Assembly (NCBI GenBank): GCA_030068075.1
Contig: CM057832.1
Location: forward strand, 73,375,502-73,439,501
Source: Paguma larvata
Lineage: Eukaryota; Chordata; Mammalia; Carnivora; Viverridae
Length of the DNA: 64,000 nt
Direction of reading: 5' to 3'
Part shown: positions 23,577 through 33,116 of the stretch, in pieces
How the letters are laid out: each line of letters starts with the position of its first letter
How positions within the stretch are numbered: the stretch's first letter is position 1
Translations under genes and position numbers: made by a program
Notes under the pieces: model-generated
Databases searched by the model: none
What the model saw: the letters and a program-made list of their open reading frames with translations, nothing else
Told to the model about the DNA's origin: nothing

Positions 23577-24232
23577 TGTGAAAATGTTTTTTTTACATTT
23601 TTTAAGTGTTTATTTATTTTTGAGAGAGAGAGAGATGAGTACGAATGGGCCAAAGCAGGCTCCAGGCTCTAAGCTGTCAGCACAGAGTTTTTTGCGGGGC
23701 CCAAACCCACGAACTGCAAGATCATGACCTGAACTGAAGTCAGACGCTTAACCAACTGAGCCAGCCAGGCGCCCAGACTGTGATAGTGTTAGTAAAACCA
23801 CACTTTCGTTGGAAGATGTCATCCAGAGGACGTGACTGTTGGCTGACCCATGAGCTAGACTTGGGCTGTTGGAGGCTCTTCACCCTCTCCCCTGTCCTTA
23901 GAGTGTATGTTCTGCCCGCCCTTCCCACAGTGGGAGCTGCGCCAAGGATGCAGCCTTGAGGAAGTAAGGTGATGTTGAGACCACACATGACTGAGCCCAG
24001 TTAAGCCCTCTATATACATTTTTTAAATTCTGGCAGGTGGGTGTGCAGACCTACCCATCTTGCAGGTGCCCAAGACAAGCCTTGTAAATAAGTTTCCTTG
24101 TTTATTAACCTCCTGCCTGCCAAACTGAAGTGGCCCGCCTCTTCCTTCGGTCCTTCCCTGCCCTTCACGTGTGGAGGCCAGTGGCAGAGGTCACCTGGGG
24201 AAGCCTCTGAGGTTGCGAACTCAACAGTTTTT
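23577..24232 (+). repeat. LTR-like relic interrupted by a SINE
   Basis: The text from TGTGATAGTGTTAGTAAAACC (23779) to GCGAACTCAACAG resembles a solo LTR of a carnivoran endogenous retrovirus: it has GTAAATAAGTTTCCTTGTTTATTAACC before CTGAAGTGG. A SINE sits near the left edge. No retroviral coding sequence is present. Family not assigned. Confidence 0.35.
23589..23775 (-). repeat. SINEC, antisense
   Basis: Body with GCAAGATCATGACCTGAAC and head CCAGCCAGGCGCCC. Target duplication AGACTGTGAAAATGTT (23574 on) and AGACTGTGATAGTGTT (23776 on). Confidence 0.93.
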
Positions 24233-24472
24233 GCTCCTGAACTAGTGTACTAGAACTTGTGTTCTAGTGTACTAGAATTTGAGCATTTGTGAATTTTAAC
24301 CGTGTTGTGCAAGTTTATGTCCTCCTGTAAAACTTCGTGATGAACTTATGAATTTTTGCAATTGTGCGTGAATAGAGCTAAGACATACTTTTGAAAAAAA
24401 TATTGAAAAATGTCCTTTTTGTATCAATCTCTTGCAAGTTAAATTGTGACGTTTTGTTTGAATTTGTTTCAG

Positions 24473-24577
24473 AATCGAAGCAAACGCTTGGAGAAGGTCC
24501 ATGTGGTTATTGGACATAAATCATGTGACTTGGATTCTCTCATTTCTGCCTTCACATATGCCTACTTTCTAGACAAG
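24473..24577 (+). CDS. PRUNE2: PRUNE2 coding exon 2 (start of DHH-like domain)
   Basis: The exon is 105 nt, 35 codons, phase 0 at both ends. The acceptor is a T-rich tract ending TTTCAG and the donor is AAG|GTGAGG. The peptide runs from NRSKRLEKVHVV to YAYFLDK and matches what I remember of the PRUNE2 N-terminus, just after the 12-residue piece encoded by exon 1. It carries metal-motif I of the DHH/family II pyrophosphatase fold, here GHKSCDLDS, with both Asp residues kept. PRUNE2 is a large cytoplasmic protein abundant in neurons, linked to RhoA signalling and cell survival. The exon length is a multiple of three, so skipping it would keep the frame but delete motif I. The ORF runs about 50 codons past the donor, so it is open but not coding there. 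Confidence 0.96.
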
Positions 24578-26040
24578 GTGAGGGGAAAGAAGATTGTGCT
24601 TTTTATATGTGAATTATTATATGTGAATTTTCTGGAAAAACAAGGAACCTATTCACTTACATTTTCATGTTCTGGTTTATTGTTGTGGAGAATAATGTAT
24701 TATGATATATTTTTTGTAATGTAACTTATTGGTTACCTACAGTATGTTAGGCACTGCCTAGTTATTTCTTATTGACTCCCTTCATAAAACATTTCATTAA
24801 GGTCACTGTTTTCAAATTTTAAAAAATATACAATAGTTGTTTCCTTTCACGGGAATTTAGAGAACTAACAAAAGTAAGGGTCAGAATTTCTTGTTTTCCT
24901 TTATCGTAACTCATCGGTTAGTCTTGCCCTTGGGAATAGAAAAATAAGTTCAGAATAACCTGTGTGAACATTACATGAAATTCAGAGCATATTGGTTGGA
25001 ATTTTCAGTAACAGAGGAATTGCATGTCGCATCTATATTCTGTTCTTGCCTCTTAGCCCTGGCTTCGTACAACAAGGTCATTCTAAGTTAGTCATGATCC
25101 CCCTTGAGTGAGAACCTTTGTACTCTGTGAAGTCTATAACCTCCCTACAAAGGTGGAAAAGACCTTTTAATAAATTATTTTAAAATTGCCATTGCATAAA
25201 ATTCATCAGCCCATGATAATGCGTCACCTCAAGGCCTAAAAAAGTACATTATGAGTGTCTTGGTTCTATTTCCAATTTCACTGAATTTTTAATTTTCCGG
25301 AGCCTGATTTGTTTTATTCCAATTTTGTTGGGATCCTTGGCTCTGAGAGTATGCATAGCAGATCTCGGGTGATTTAAATTCACATGAAAATTGGTCTTCC
25401 AGAGTGAGCTGTGGGTGGCAAGAATGGCTTAGGGCAGCGGCTGACAAGAGAGCCAGGTAAAATATTCTGATCTCTACATATGGACTTTATATCAAATTTG
25501 TCTTAAAATTTGTTGAACTTTACAAGGGAGATTAATCGATATAAGGAGTGCCTGTGTGAAGAAATGCATATTAAATAGTTAATCCTATTAACTGGACATT
25601 TTGATCCTAGGATAAAAATGTCGCTTGTCTCGAGAACAGAGAGTTGACTGAACAAGACTGGTCTTTAGACCGATAGTGGTGTGGACTCTTAAGGAAATTG
25701 ATGATAACACCACCCCTACCAACTCCAATGTCTTGAAGGAATATAACATGCCACCAAAGGAGTGGGAAAGTAGTTGTGATAGATGAAATGGATAAAGAGA
25801 TGTATGGCCTCTTTTCTCCTTCTAAAGGATCAACACTTCAGCATGGGGACGAGTATGGAGTTACTGGAGGGTCCCATACTGGAATTTGTTCTATCTCTGC
25901 ACCTTCCTCTTAGTGTACTGGCCCCGCTCCCTACCAGAGGTCTGCACCTCCATTTTAATTTTTTTCTGAGAACATGACTTACTTCCTCTGAGGGTATTAA
26001 CGTGTAGAACGAAGGAGAGCTTTGCAACGGCACGTGTATG
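24578..26040. other. unique sequence in intron 2
   Basis: AT-rich, no repeat, RNA gene or additional exon recognised. Confidence 0.5.
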
Positions 26041-26044
26041 ACTC

Positions 26045-26165
26045 TATTTAAATACTACTTTTCACTCCGGTAGGTAAGCCCCATTCCACAGATGGGTTAA
26101 CTCGAGCTTCAGAAAGGAAAATGGGCTTCTCCAAGTCGCACAGCAGAGGCAGGGGCTAGAAACCT
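26045..26165 (-). repeat. MIR fragment, antisense
   Basis: CCCCATTCCACAGATGGGTTAAC followed by CTTCTCCAAGTCGCACAGCAG fits a diverged MIR core. Confidence 0.6.
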
Positions 26166-26357
26166 TCTGATCCTAACCTGGAAGAAGATCCTCCCAGGAT
26201 AGGCTCAGGCCACAGGCACTTGACTCAAGTGTCAGTATCAGGAGTTGGATATAACTCAGTCAACTAATTAGGAAAAATAACTTGTTATGCATAAATTTCT
26301 AATGATTGTTACACAACTATGATTCAGGATTAGTCTGCCAGTTAAAAGAAAAAGCAC

Positions 26358-26582
26358 AGGGGATCCCCGGGTGGCTCAGTTGGTTAAGTGTCTGACTTCG
26401 GCTCAGGTCATGATCTCATGGTTCATGAGTTCGAGCCCCGCATCGGGCTCTATGCTGACAGCTCGGAGCCTGGAGCCTGCTTCAGATTCTGTGTCTCCTT
26501 CTCTCTCTGCCCCTCCCCAGCTCACACTCTGCCTCTCTCTGTCTCTTTCTCAAAAATAAACATTAAAAACAACAGCAACAAC
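26358..26582 (+). repeat. SINEC, sense
   Basis: Head GGGGATCCCCGGGTGGCTCAG, GAGTTCGAGCCCCGCATCGG, CT-rich body and an A-rich tail with AAC repeats. Perfect target duplication AAAAGAAAAAGCAC at 26344-26357 and 26583-26596. Confidence 0.95.
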
Positions 26583-26619
26583 AAAAGAAAAAGCACTGTG
26601 TTGGCTTTGCGCTTTATAT

Positions 26620-26760
26620 ACTATAGCATGGATGATTCATTTATTTCACTCAACAAACATGTATTAAATGCCTAATATGTGCCAGATTGTTTTATGCACT
26701 AGGAAACATAACTGAACAAAAAAGACAGAAATCTCTGCCTTCTTAATGCTAGGAAACATA
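26620..26760. repeat. ancient repeat fragment (same type as 1925)
   Basis: TCACTCAACAAACATGTATTAAATGCCTAATATGTGCCAG then ATAACTGAACAAAAAAGACAG is the familiar ancient sequence also at 1925 and 14725. The segment AGGAAACATAAC occurs twice (26701 and 26751). Confidence 0.5.
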
Positions 26761-27043
26761 ACAATGCTTTGTTATAGCCACAAAGATATAAGTTGTGCAA
26801 TAGGCACGATGCTTTGACAGAGCTGGTGATGGTGTGAGAACAGAGGCCATTTACTTTATACAAAAATTCAGTGTCCCCAAACCCCACCTTCTCTCAGGGA
26901 TATTTGGGGTTCATTGGTGTGCACACATAGTAATTTTTAAAAGCACCTTTATTTTTAAAAAATTCCTGTAGAAAAGTAAGTTTCTTTTTGTGAATCTGAA
27001 ATTCTCCAAGTCCTATGGTGTCCTGTTCCCTCTTCTTACGCAA

Positions 27044-27295
27044 TTTTTTAAAACATTTTTTAAACTTTATTTATTTGTTTTGAGAGAAGGAGGGAGTGAA
27101 AGAGAGAGAGAGAGAGAGTGCACATGAGCACAGTTCGGGGAGGGGCAGAGAGAGAGAGACAGAGAATCCCAAGCAGATTCCGTGCTGTCAGTGTGGAGCC
27201 TGGTGTGGGGCTCAATCCCACGAGCTCCAAGATCTTGACCCGAGCTGAAATCAAGAGTTGGGCGCTTAGCCGACTGAGCCAACCAGGCACCCCCA
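27044..27295 (-). repeat. SINEC, antisense
   Basis: Long T/A tail complement, GA run, GATCTTGACCCGAGCTG and head CCAACCAGGCACCCC. Confidence 0.92.
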
Positions 27296-27773
27296 CCCAA
27301 TGATTTTTTAATAACAAGTTTGTTCATATATGATTTTTTTTTTGTAATATAAGAAATGATCAGAGATCTCCATCTGGTAGTTTGTGGGCCAACTCTGGCT
27401 CATAGATGAGTTTTTGTTAACCTCCACGGTGTTTTTAATTTCAGAAAATTAATTGTGAGAAACATCACAGATAACAGCCTCAAATCTAGATTTGCAGAGT
27501 TTCTTGAGTAATTGAAAGATTCTTATCCTGAGCCTGAAATGTTTGCATGTAAACCATTGGCTGGAGCTCAATGGCAATGACGTACGTGCCTTTCGGTGTC
27601 ACACAGTCGTCCTCATCCGCCCTGCCATGATCATTCCGATTTTCTGCTGATTCCATAAAGACCTATGACTTTGCCTCTCCTGAAAAGGAGAATGTGTGTG
27701 GGTGTATATATATGTTTTTTTTAATTGCGGAGAGGTCGAAATGAGACATAAAATATTTAAAATAAGGCACGAG

Positions 27774-27995
27774 GGGCGCCTGGGTGGCTCAGTCGATTAA
27801 GCGGCCAACTTCAGCCCAGGTCATGATCTCGCAGTCTGTGAGTTCGAGCCCCACATCGGGCTCTGTGCTGACAGCTCAGAGTCTGGAGCCAGCTTAGGAT
27901 TCTGTGTCTCCCTCTCTCTCTGCCCTTCTCCTGCTCACGCTCTGTCTCTATGTCTCAAAAATAAATAAACGTCAAAAAAAAATAAAAAATAAAAT
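27774..27995 (+). repeat. SINEC, sense, young-looking
   Basis: Head GGGGCGCCTGGGTGGCTCAG and intact body. Target duplication AAAATAAGGCAC(G/A)AG at 27759-27773 and 27996-28010. Confidence 0.96.
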
Positions 27996-28235
27996 AAAAT
28001 AAGGCACAAGAGGTTTCATGGAGAGTAACAAGAGCTTAAAAAGATATTAGGGGCCATTTACCTGTAGATGCTGCTCTATCATCGGGTTCAGGAAGAATTG
28101 GTTCTGAGTGTCATCCGGGTTAGTGAGGCCAAAGACTGTTGCTCCCTTTACAGTCGCCCTTGGGCTTGTAAAAAATTGAGTTGTGCTTTCTCCTCTCGCC
28201 GTTGTCAGTGACTCAGTCAACTCTTTCCTTGGTAG

Positions 28236-28438
28236 GTCAGTCCACCTGGAGTTCTCTGTTTGCCAGTGCTGAACATACCGAGAACCGAATTCAACTACTT
28301 CACCGAGACGAGGTTTATTTTAGAAGAGCTGAATATCTCTGAATCATTCCACATATTCCGAGATGAAATTAATCTGCATCAGCTGAACGATGAAGGGAAG
28401 TTGTCTATAACGCTGGTCGGCAGCAACGTGCTGGCGAG
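28236..28438 (+). CDS. PRUNE2: PRUNE2 coding exon 3
   Basis: The exon is 203 nt: 67 codons plus the first two bases (AG) of a Ser codon completed in exon 4. The acceptor ends CCTTGGTAG and the donor is GCGAG|GTAAGG. The peptide starts VSPPGVLCLPVLNIPR, continues through TEFNYFTETRFILEELNISE and FRDEINLHQL, and ends ITLVGSNVLA. This is the middle of the DHH-like domain. In PRUNE1 the stretch after ITLV carries the Asp-His-His triad; here it is Gly-Ser-Asn, so the signature is lost. Skipping this exon alone would shift the frame. Intron retention would end translation almost at once, because AGG TAA spans the donor. Confidence 0.97.
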
Positions 28439-28889
28439 GTAAGGCGAGGTTAGGGAGGGGGGTTTGATCCTTTAACCAAGGCTCTTATGAGAAAAGTTTC
28501 AGCTCGTTCAGGATTTCTGTGGCTTAGGGAGATGTAGTAAAGGCAGGGGCCTTTAATTCAGAAGAAAAAGAATATACTTTCTCCTCTTATGGCAAAATTT
28601 GGGCTATGCCACTTCTCTGTTTTGACTTTTGCATTTCAAATATGACATCTTCGAGTGGAAAGTCCTTGTAGAATTGACCAAGATTTTAATTTTGAACCAT
28701 TTGAAACAGTTTGTTTCAATATAGTCCTATGCATTGCTGCTGTAAATGTGTAATGGAAACTGAAATTGCACACTAACTAAAACCGAAGGTTCTTAAGAAA
28801 GAAAACTCGGTGGGGAAATGAAAAATTACGGCGGTCAGCAGTGACAGTCACCTGATCACTGGTTCATTCGCTCACGCCGTTTTGTACTA

Positions 28890-29045
28890 TAAGAGCAGGA
28901 TGGATATTTGAAAGTCCATGCAGTTCAAACTTGTTCTTTTATGGACAAGAAATCCGAGCCCCACTGTTGCAAATGACTTGTCCAGGGTACTACACGCAGT
29001 TAGTTGAAGAGTTTGGATTCGTTGCGGGTCTTCTGCCTCCTTTAG
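28890..29045 (-). repeat. MIR-like fragment, antisense
   Basis: TTATGGACAAGAAATCCGAGCC, then TGACTTGTCCAGGGTACTAC and GCAGTTAGTTGAAGAG recall the MIR core in reverse. Diverged. Confidence 0.45.
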
Positions 29046-29156
29046 TAAGTACTTAGGAGTTGCTAACTAGTAGAAGAATCTCAGAGTATGTAAAGAGGAA
29101 TGAGACAAACGGTCTACCTTCAAGAACTTTCCAACCCAGCACAAAGATGCCCTTTT

Positions 29157-29387
29157 TTCTTAAATCTTTAAAAAAAATTTTTTTTTAACATTCATTTATT
29201 TTTGAGAGACAGAGACAGAGTGCAAGCAGGGGATGGGCAGAGAGAGAGGGAGACACAGAATCCGAAGCAGGCTCCAGGCTCTGAGCTGTCGGCACAGAGC
29301 CCAACGCAGGGCATGAACCCACGAACTGTGAGATCATGACCTGAGCCAAAGTCTGATGCTTAACCAACTGAGCCACCCAGGCGCCCC
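29157..29387 (-). repeat. SINEC, antisense, with perfect target duplication
   Basis: Full-length, ending CCACCCAGGCGCCCC. CAAAGATGCCCTTTT occurs at 29142-29156 and 29388-29402. Confidence 0.96.
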
Positions 29388-29402
29388 CAAAGATGCCCTT
29401 TT

Positions 29403-30141
29403 GATAAGCTCTGTAGTGCTACTGAATGAAGAGTCGCTAGGAAACACATCCGTGGTTTGATTCAATAGTTTTTTTGCACACTTTGCCAGTTTGCTAATGG
29501 TTTAGGACATTGACCAGCAGATATTGATGTTAGTGTGCATAAAATAAGTACTTGTACTAGTATCTGATTTTTTTTATTTAACCCTTTTTAGGAAGCGTAT
29601 TTAGGTATGAATACATTGAAATGTCAGTCGTGCAGTTCGTTCAGTTAGAAAGAGTTTTGAAAATGGTCAGCTTGCATGGGGCTGTTTTTATCCCCATGCC
29701 GTTTGAAATACTAATTCTTTTGGATATTTATTAATCAGTTGTTGACTGAGAGTTACCGGGAGGCTACCCGACTGATTTCAGTAATCAGTGCTCGGGATGG
29801 TCACCTCATTAACTAAATTTATGTGCTAATGTTTTCAAACCAACTAATGGGAGTAAACACGGATAAAGGCAGTGCAGGAAGCTAAGAAGTCAGATTCTTT
29901 GGAAGAGTTCTGTTCCCAATGAAAATCGAAAAACTTCTGGTTTTGGGACTGACACGGGGAACTTCAGCTTCAGGACTGATTGTGAACCAGAAGGCTTTCC
30001 CAAATTAAATTGAGATCTTTATTTCCTTCATTCCCACTCATTTGTTTCTGGCAGATGGAAAGACCAACGTCAGTCTTATTCACCTCGTTCTTTCTGCCTT
30101 TGATAAAGCCAGCCCATCTCACACGTACAGAATGATGGTAG
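29403..30141. other. unique sequence in intron 3
   Basis: Nothing recognised in this stretch. Confidence 0.5.
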
Positions 30142-30369
30142 GGGCGCCTGGGTGGCTCAGTCGGTTAAGCATTTGACTTCGGCTCAGGCCGTGATCCCAC
30201 TGTTCGTGAGTTCGAGCCCTCCATCGGGCTCTGTGCCAACAGCTCAGAGCCTGGAGCCTGCTTCGGATTCTGTGTCTCCCTCTCTCTCTGCCCCTCCAAT
30301 GCTTGCACTATATCAGTCTCTCTCCAAAATAAATAAACATAAAAAATATTTTTAAAAAAATTAAAAAAA
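30142..30369 (+). repeat. SINEC, sense
   Basis: Head GGGGCGCCTGGGTGGCTCAG, full body, long A-rich tail. Short AATGATGG duplication flanks it. Confidence 0.94.
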
Positions 30370-30540
30370 AATGATGGGAAAGTAAGTAAGCCCATAGTCG
30401 TTTTTCTCCAGCTCTGTGACGGGCCGTGCAAGCTGTGGACCCGCGTTATCAGAGTCAAACACAAGCTCGTCTGCGTACAAGCTTTGTGACCTTGGACAGA
30501 TTTCTTAACCTCTTCGTGCCTCTGTTTCCCCATTTTTAAA

Positions 30541-30556
30541 CTGTTTGTTTGTTTGT

Positions 30557-30607
<51 letters not shown>

Positions 30608-30818
30608 TTTTAGAGGGAGACGGAACACACATGCCAGGGAAAGGGGTGAAGGGAGAGAAAGAGAGGGAGAAAGAGAGAGAGAGAGAGAGAGAATCTTAGG
30701 CAGGATCTGCACTCAGCATGGAGCCTGACGTGGGGCTTGAGTCCACGACCTTGGCATCAGGACCTGAGCCGAAATCAGGAGTTGGATCCTTAACCGACTA
30801 AGCCTCCCAGGCACCCCT
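30541..30818 (-). repeat. SINEC, antisense, older subtype with (TTTA)n
   Basis: The tail has become a (TTTA)n microsatellite (about 30557-30612). Body has GGCATCAGGACCTGAGCCG and head CCTCCCAGGCACCCC. Target duplication TGTTTCC(C/T)CATTTTTA flanks it. Confidence 0.93.
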
Positions 30819-30875
30819 GTTTCCTCATTTTTACAATGAGAGTTTCACTAGAAACCATTTCATACGGTCATTTTA

Positions 30876-31080
30876 TTTTATTTGTTTATGTTTTATTTAT
30901 TTCTGAGACAAAGACAGACAGAGCATGAGCGGGGGAGGGGCAGAGAGAGAGGGAGACACAGAACCCGAAAGAGGCTCCAGGCTCTGAGCTGTCAGCACAG
31001 AGCCCGATGCAGGGCTCGAACTCACAGACCGTGAGATCACGACCTGAGCTGAAGTCGGACACTTAACCAACTGAGCCACT
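30876..31080 (-). repeat. SINEC, antisense, inserted in MIR
   Basis: Standard body, truncated at the head (CTGAGCCACT). Target duplication CATA(C/G)GGTCATTTTA at 30861-30875 and 31081-31095. Confidence 0.94.
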
Positions 31081-31199
31081 CATAGGGTCATTTTACAGCA
31101 TAAGACTTGGTGATATTTCTTCGGGCCTGATAATAGTGTCTGGCCTGTAGAGGAAGCTCCGTAAATGGTAGCCATTATTATTACTATTACTGTTATTAT

Positions 31200-32036
31200 T
31201 TTTCAACAGCAACACAAGAGATAGAAGTGCTGTGGTGTGAGGGGCTACTGCTAAGCCTCTTGGGGAGGTAATTAGGTGAAATGGCAGGTGAGGACACACT
31301 GGATAAGGGTCACATGAGCTTACTCCTATTTTTGGCTGTTGAGAAGAAGTCATTTGTGCGAGAGTAGAGATTAAATCCTTCCAGAAAGTACGAACACGTG
31401 CCATATCCCTTTCTTTTCCTCTCCTCCATTTGCTTTACAGCGAGGACAAGACTTTAGAATCAGCGGTTGTCAAAGTCATCAGTCCGGTGGAGCAGGGCGA
31501 CGGTGGCCTTGAGTTCCGAGAGTCTTCCTCTTCCCTCGTGGTGAAGGAAATTCTCCGGGAGGCTCCTGAGCTCATCACCGAGCAGCTGGCTCATCTCCTC
31601 AGAGGTGAGCGATGGCTCTTTCTATTAAATACTGGAAGGCTTAATGGAGTGTTTCTCGACTTGCTCATGCAGAATGAGTGTGATCCATTCTTGGGTTAAC
31701 AACCCCTTTCAAGACCACGGGAAGCTTCATCAGGGAAGCAGGGAGTAAAGAGTTTGTTAAAGAGTAGCATTATACTGAATATTAAAAATGTGCATTTAAA
31801 AATAGACATGAAGGATCGTTGCTGTTTCACTATTAAATGGAACTGCCGCACATCTGCTGGGGAGTCTGAGTAGCTCCTCCGGCCATCCAGAAACTTCCAG
31901 ACGTGATTCTGGTCCCAAAAGCAGTGTGACTAAGGGCCAGAATCCACATCCTCGCATTGAAATATCTCCTGATACTGATAGGTGCTTGGATGGCAAAATA
32001 AACAGCCTTGAATTTGGTGATTTTGTATTGGGACTT
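31200..32036. other. unique flanks of exon 4
   Basis: Apart from coding exon 4, no repeat or regulatory element is recognised. Confidence 0.5.
31441..31604 (+). CDS. PRUNE2: PRUNE2 coding exon 4
   Basis: The exon is 164 nt. The first C completes the Ser codon from exon 3, 54 codons follow, and the final G starts a Gly codon completed in exon 5. The acceptor has a long pyrimidine tract (CTTTCTTTTCCTCTCC...) ending TTTACAG; the donor is AGAG|GTGAGC. The peptide is S-EDKTLESAVVKVISPVEQ, then FRESSSSLVVKEIL, then APELITEQLAHLLRG. It aligns to the part of PRUNE1 between the DHH triad and the start of the C-terminal (DHHA2-type) lobe. The GDGGLEF segment differs from my recollection of human and looks like a loop. 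Read-through of the donor would add about 31 residues before a stop at 31697. Confidence 0.97.
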
Positions 32037-32261
32037 TTTTTTTTAATTTCTTTTTAACATTTATTTATTTTTGAGAGACAGAGAGAGACCGTGTACAAGT
32101 GGGGGAGGGGCGGAGAGAGAAGGAGGCACAGAATCCAAAGCAGGTTCCAAGCTCCGAGCTGTCAGCACAGAGCCCGACGTGGGGCTCAAACCCACAAACT
32201 ATGAGATCATTGACCTGAGCTGAAGTCAGACGCTCAACTGACTGAACCACCCAGGCGCCCC
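32037..32261 (-). repeat. SINEC, antisense
   Basis: Full-length copy ending CCACCCAGGCGCCCC. T(A/G)T(T/C)GGGACTTT-like duplication at about 32024 and 32263. Confidence 0.94.
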
Positions 32262-32428
32262 TGTGTCGGGACTTTCACAGTCACTTTGTCACCTCATTGG
32301 CATTGTAACATTTTCCGTCCTAACTTAGCCTTGTTTAAGCACTGTGTTCCCGGCATATGGTCATCAATTGCCTTTTTTAATCTTTCATTTCCACTTGTGA
32401 GCCCCACCACTTCCAAAATGTGCTTTCT

Positions 32429-32434
32429 TTTTTC

Positions 32435-32465
<31 letters not shown>

Positions 32466-32659
32466 ATTCAGTTCCTGAGAGAGACAGAGAGAGAGCAAGC
32501 AGGGGAGGGGCAGAGAGAGAGGGAAACACAGAATCCGAAGCAGGCTCCAGGCTCCGAGCTGTCAGCACAGAGCCCGATGTGGGGCTCGAACTCATGAACT
32601 GCGAGATCATGACCTGAGCTGAAGTCGGATGCTTAACTGACTGAGCCACCCAGGCGCCC
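32429..32659 (-). repeat. SINEC, antisense, with long T tract and strong 3' splice-site-like sequence
   Basis: Tail complement has a T run of about 27, then ATGTTTATTCAG (AG at 32470-32471) in the PRUNE2 sense strand. Perfect target duplication CCAAAATGTGCTTTCT at 32413-32428 and 32660-32675. Confidence 0.96.
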
Positions 32660-32939
32660 CCAAAATGTGCTTTCTAACCTGGAAATTGTTAGTTGACTTT
32701 GGTGACCCAAAATGACCACAGAAATTCAGTATTGTCTCACGTACGACAGCTTTGTATTTTGTATACAACCCGTTGTATGAGGGTTTTTTTTTCTTTCTTT
32801 CATTAATCTATCTTGAACGTGGTAGACACAGATTTTTCTCGGAATTATCTAACACAAGACAGTGAAAAACAGTGATTAACAGACTGAAAGAATTTTTAAA
32901 AAAGGAAGGAGAAGACCAAGAATATGTTGATGCCACCGT

Positions 32940-33116
32940 TTTTTTTAAAAATTTTAAGTTTATTTATTTATTTTGAAAGAGAGAGAGAATCCCAAGCAGA
33001 CTCTGCACTGGCAGTGGGGAGGCTCCCTCGGGGCTTGAACTCACAAACCATGAGATCATGACCTGAGCCAAAATCAAGACTCAGAGGCTTAACCCTGGTT
33101 ACCCACCCAGGCGCCC
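32940..33116 (-). repeat. SINEC, antisense, shortened
   Basis: Shortened body and a diverged head (TTACCCACCCAGGCGCCCC). TGATGC(C/T)ACC(G/C)TTTT flanks both sides. Confidence 0.92.

Larger units (their letters stand above)
1..24472 (+). other. PRUNE2: PRUNE2 intron 1, 3' part
   Basis: All sequence left of exon 2 is assigned to intron 1, because exon 2 begins in phase 0 directly after what is the short first coding exon in human, and no start-codon exon with that peptide was found. At least 24.4 kb long. It contains many SINEs, MIR, L2 and L1 relics, DNA-transposon remnants and a CpG-rich patch, listed separately. Assignment depends on gene structure being conserved with human. Confidence 0.75.
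24578..28235 (+). other. PRUNE2: PRUNE2 intron 2 (3658 bp)
   Basis: Bounded by GTGAGG and a TAG acceptor. The first 1.4 kb (to about 26040) is AT-rich sequence with no repeat I recognise. The rest holds a MIR relic, an ancient repeat and SINEs at 26358, 27044 and 27774. Confidence 0.95.
30425..31200 (+). repeat. MIR, sense, broken by two SINE insertions
   Basis: CTTTGTGACCTTGGACAGATTTC and CTCTTCGTGCCTCTGTTTCC (30480-30530) are the MIR core. After SINEs at 30541-30818 and 30876-31080, the MIR tail resumes at about 31120 with GTCTGGCCTGTAGAGGAAGCTCCG and GGTAGCCATTATTATTAC. Confidence 0.7.
28439..31440 (+). other. PRUNE2: PRUNE2 intron 3 (3002 bp)
   Basis: Bounded by GTAAGG and TTTACAG. It holds a MIR-like segment, four SINEs (29157, 30142, 30541, 30876) and a MIR broken by two of them. 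29403-30141 is unique sequence with nothing recognised. Confidence 0.95.

Noticed and set aside
1..24472. PRUNE2 exon 1 (short start-codon exon)
   Set aside because: No ATG-bearing stretch with the expected peptide and a phase-0 donor was seen.
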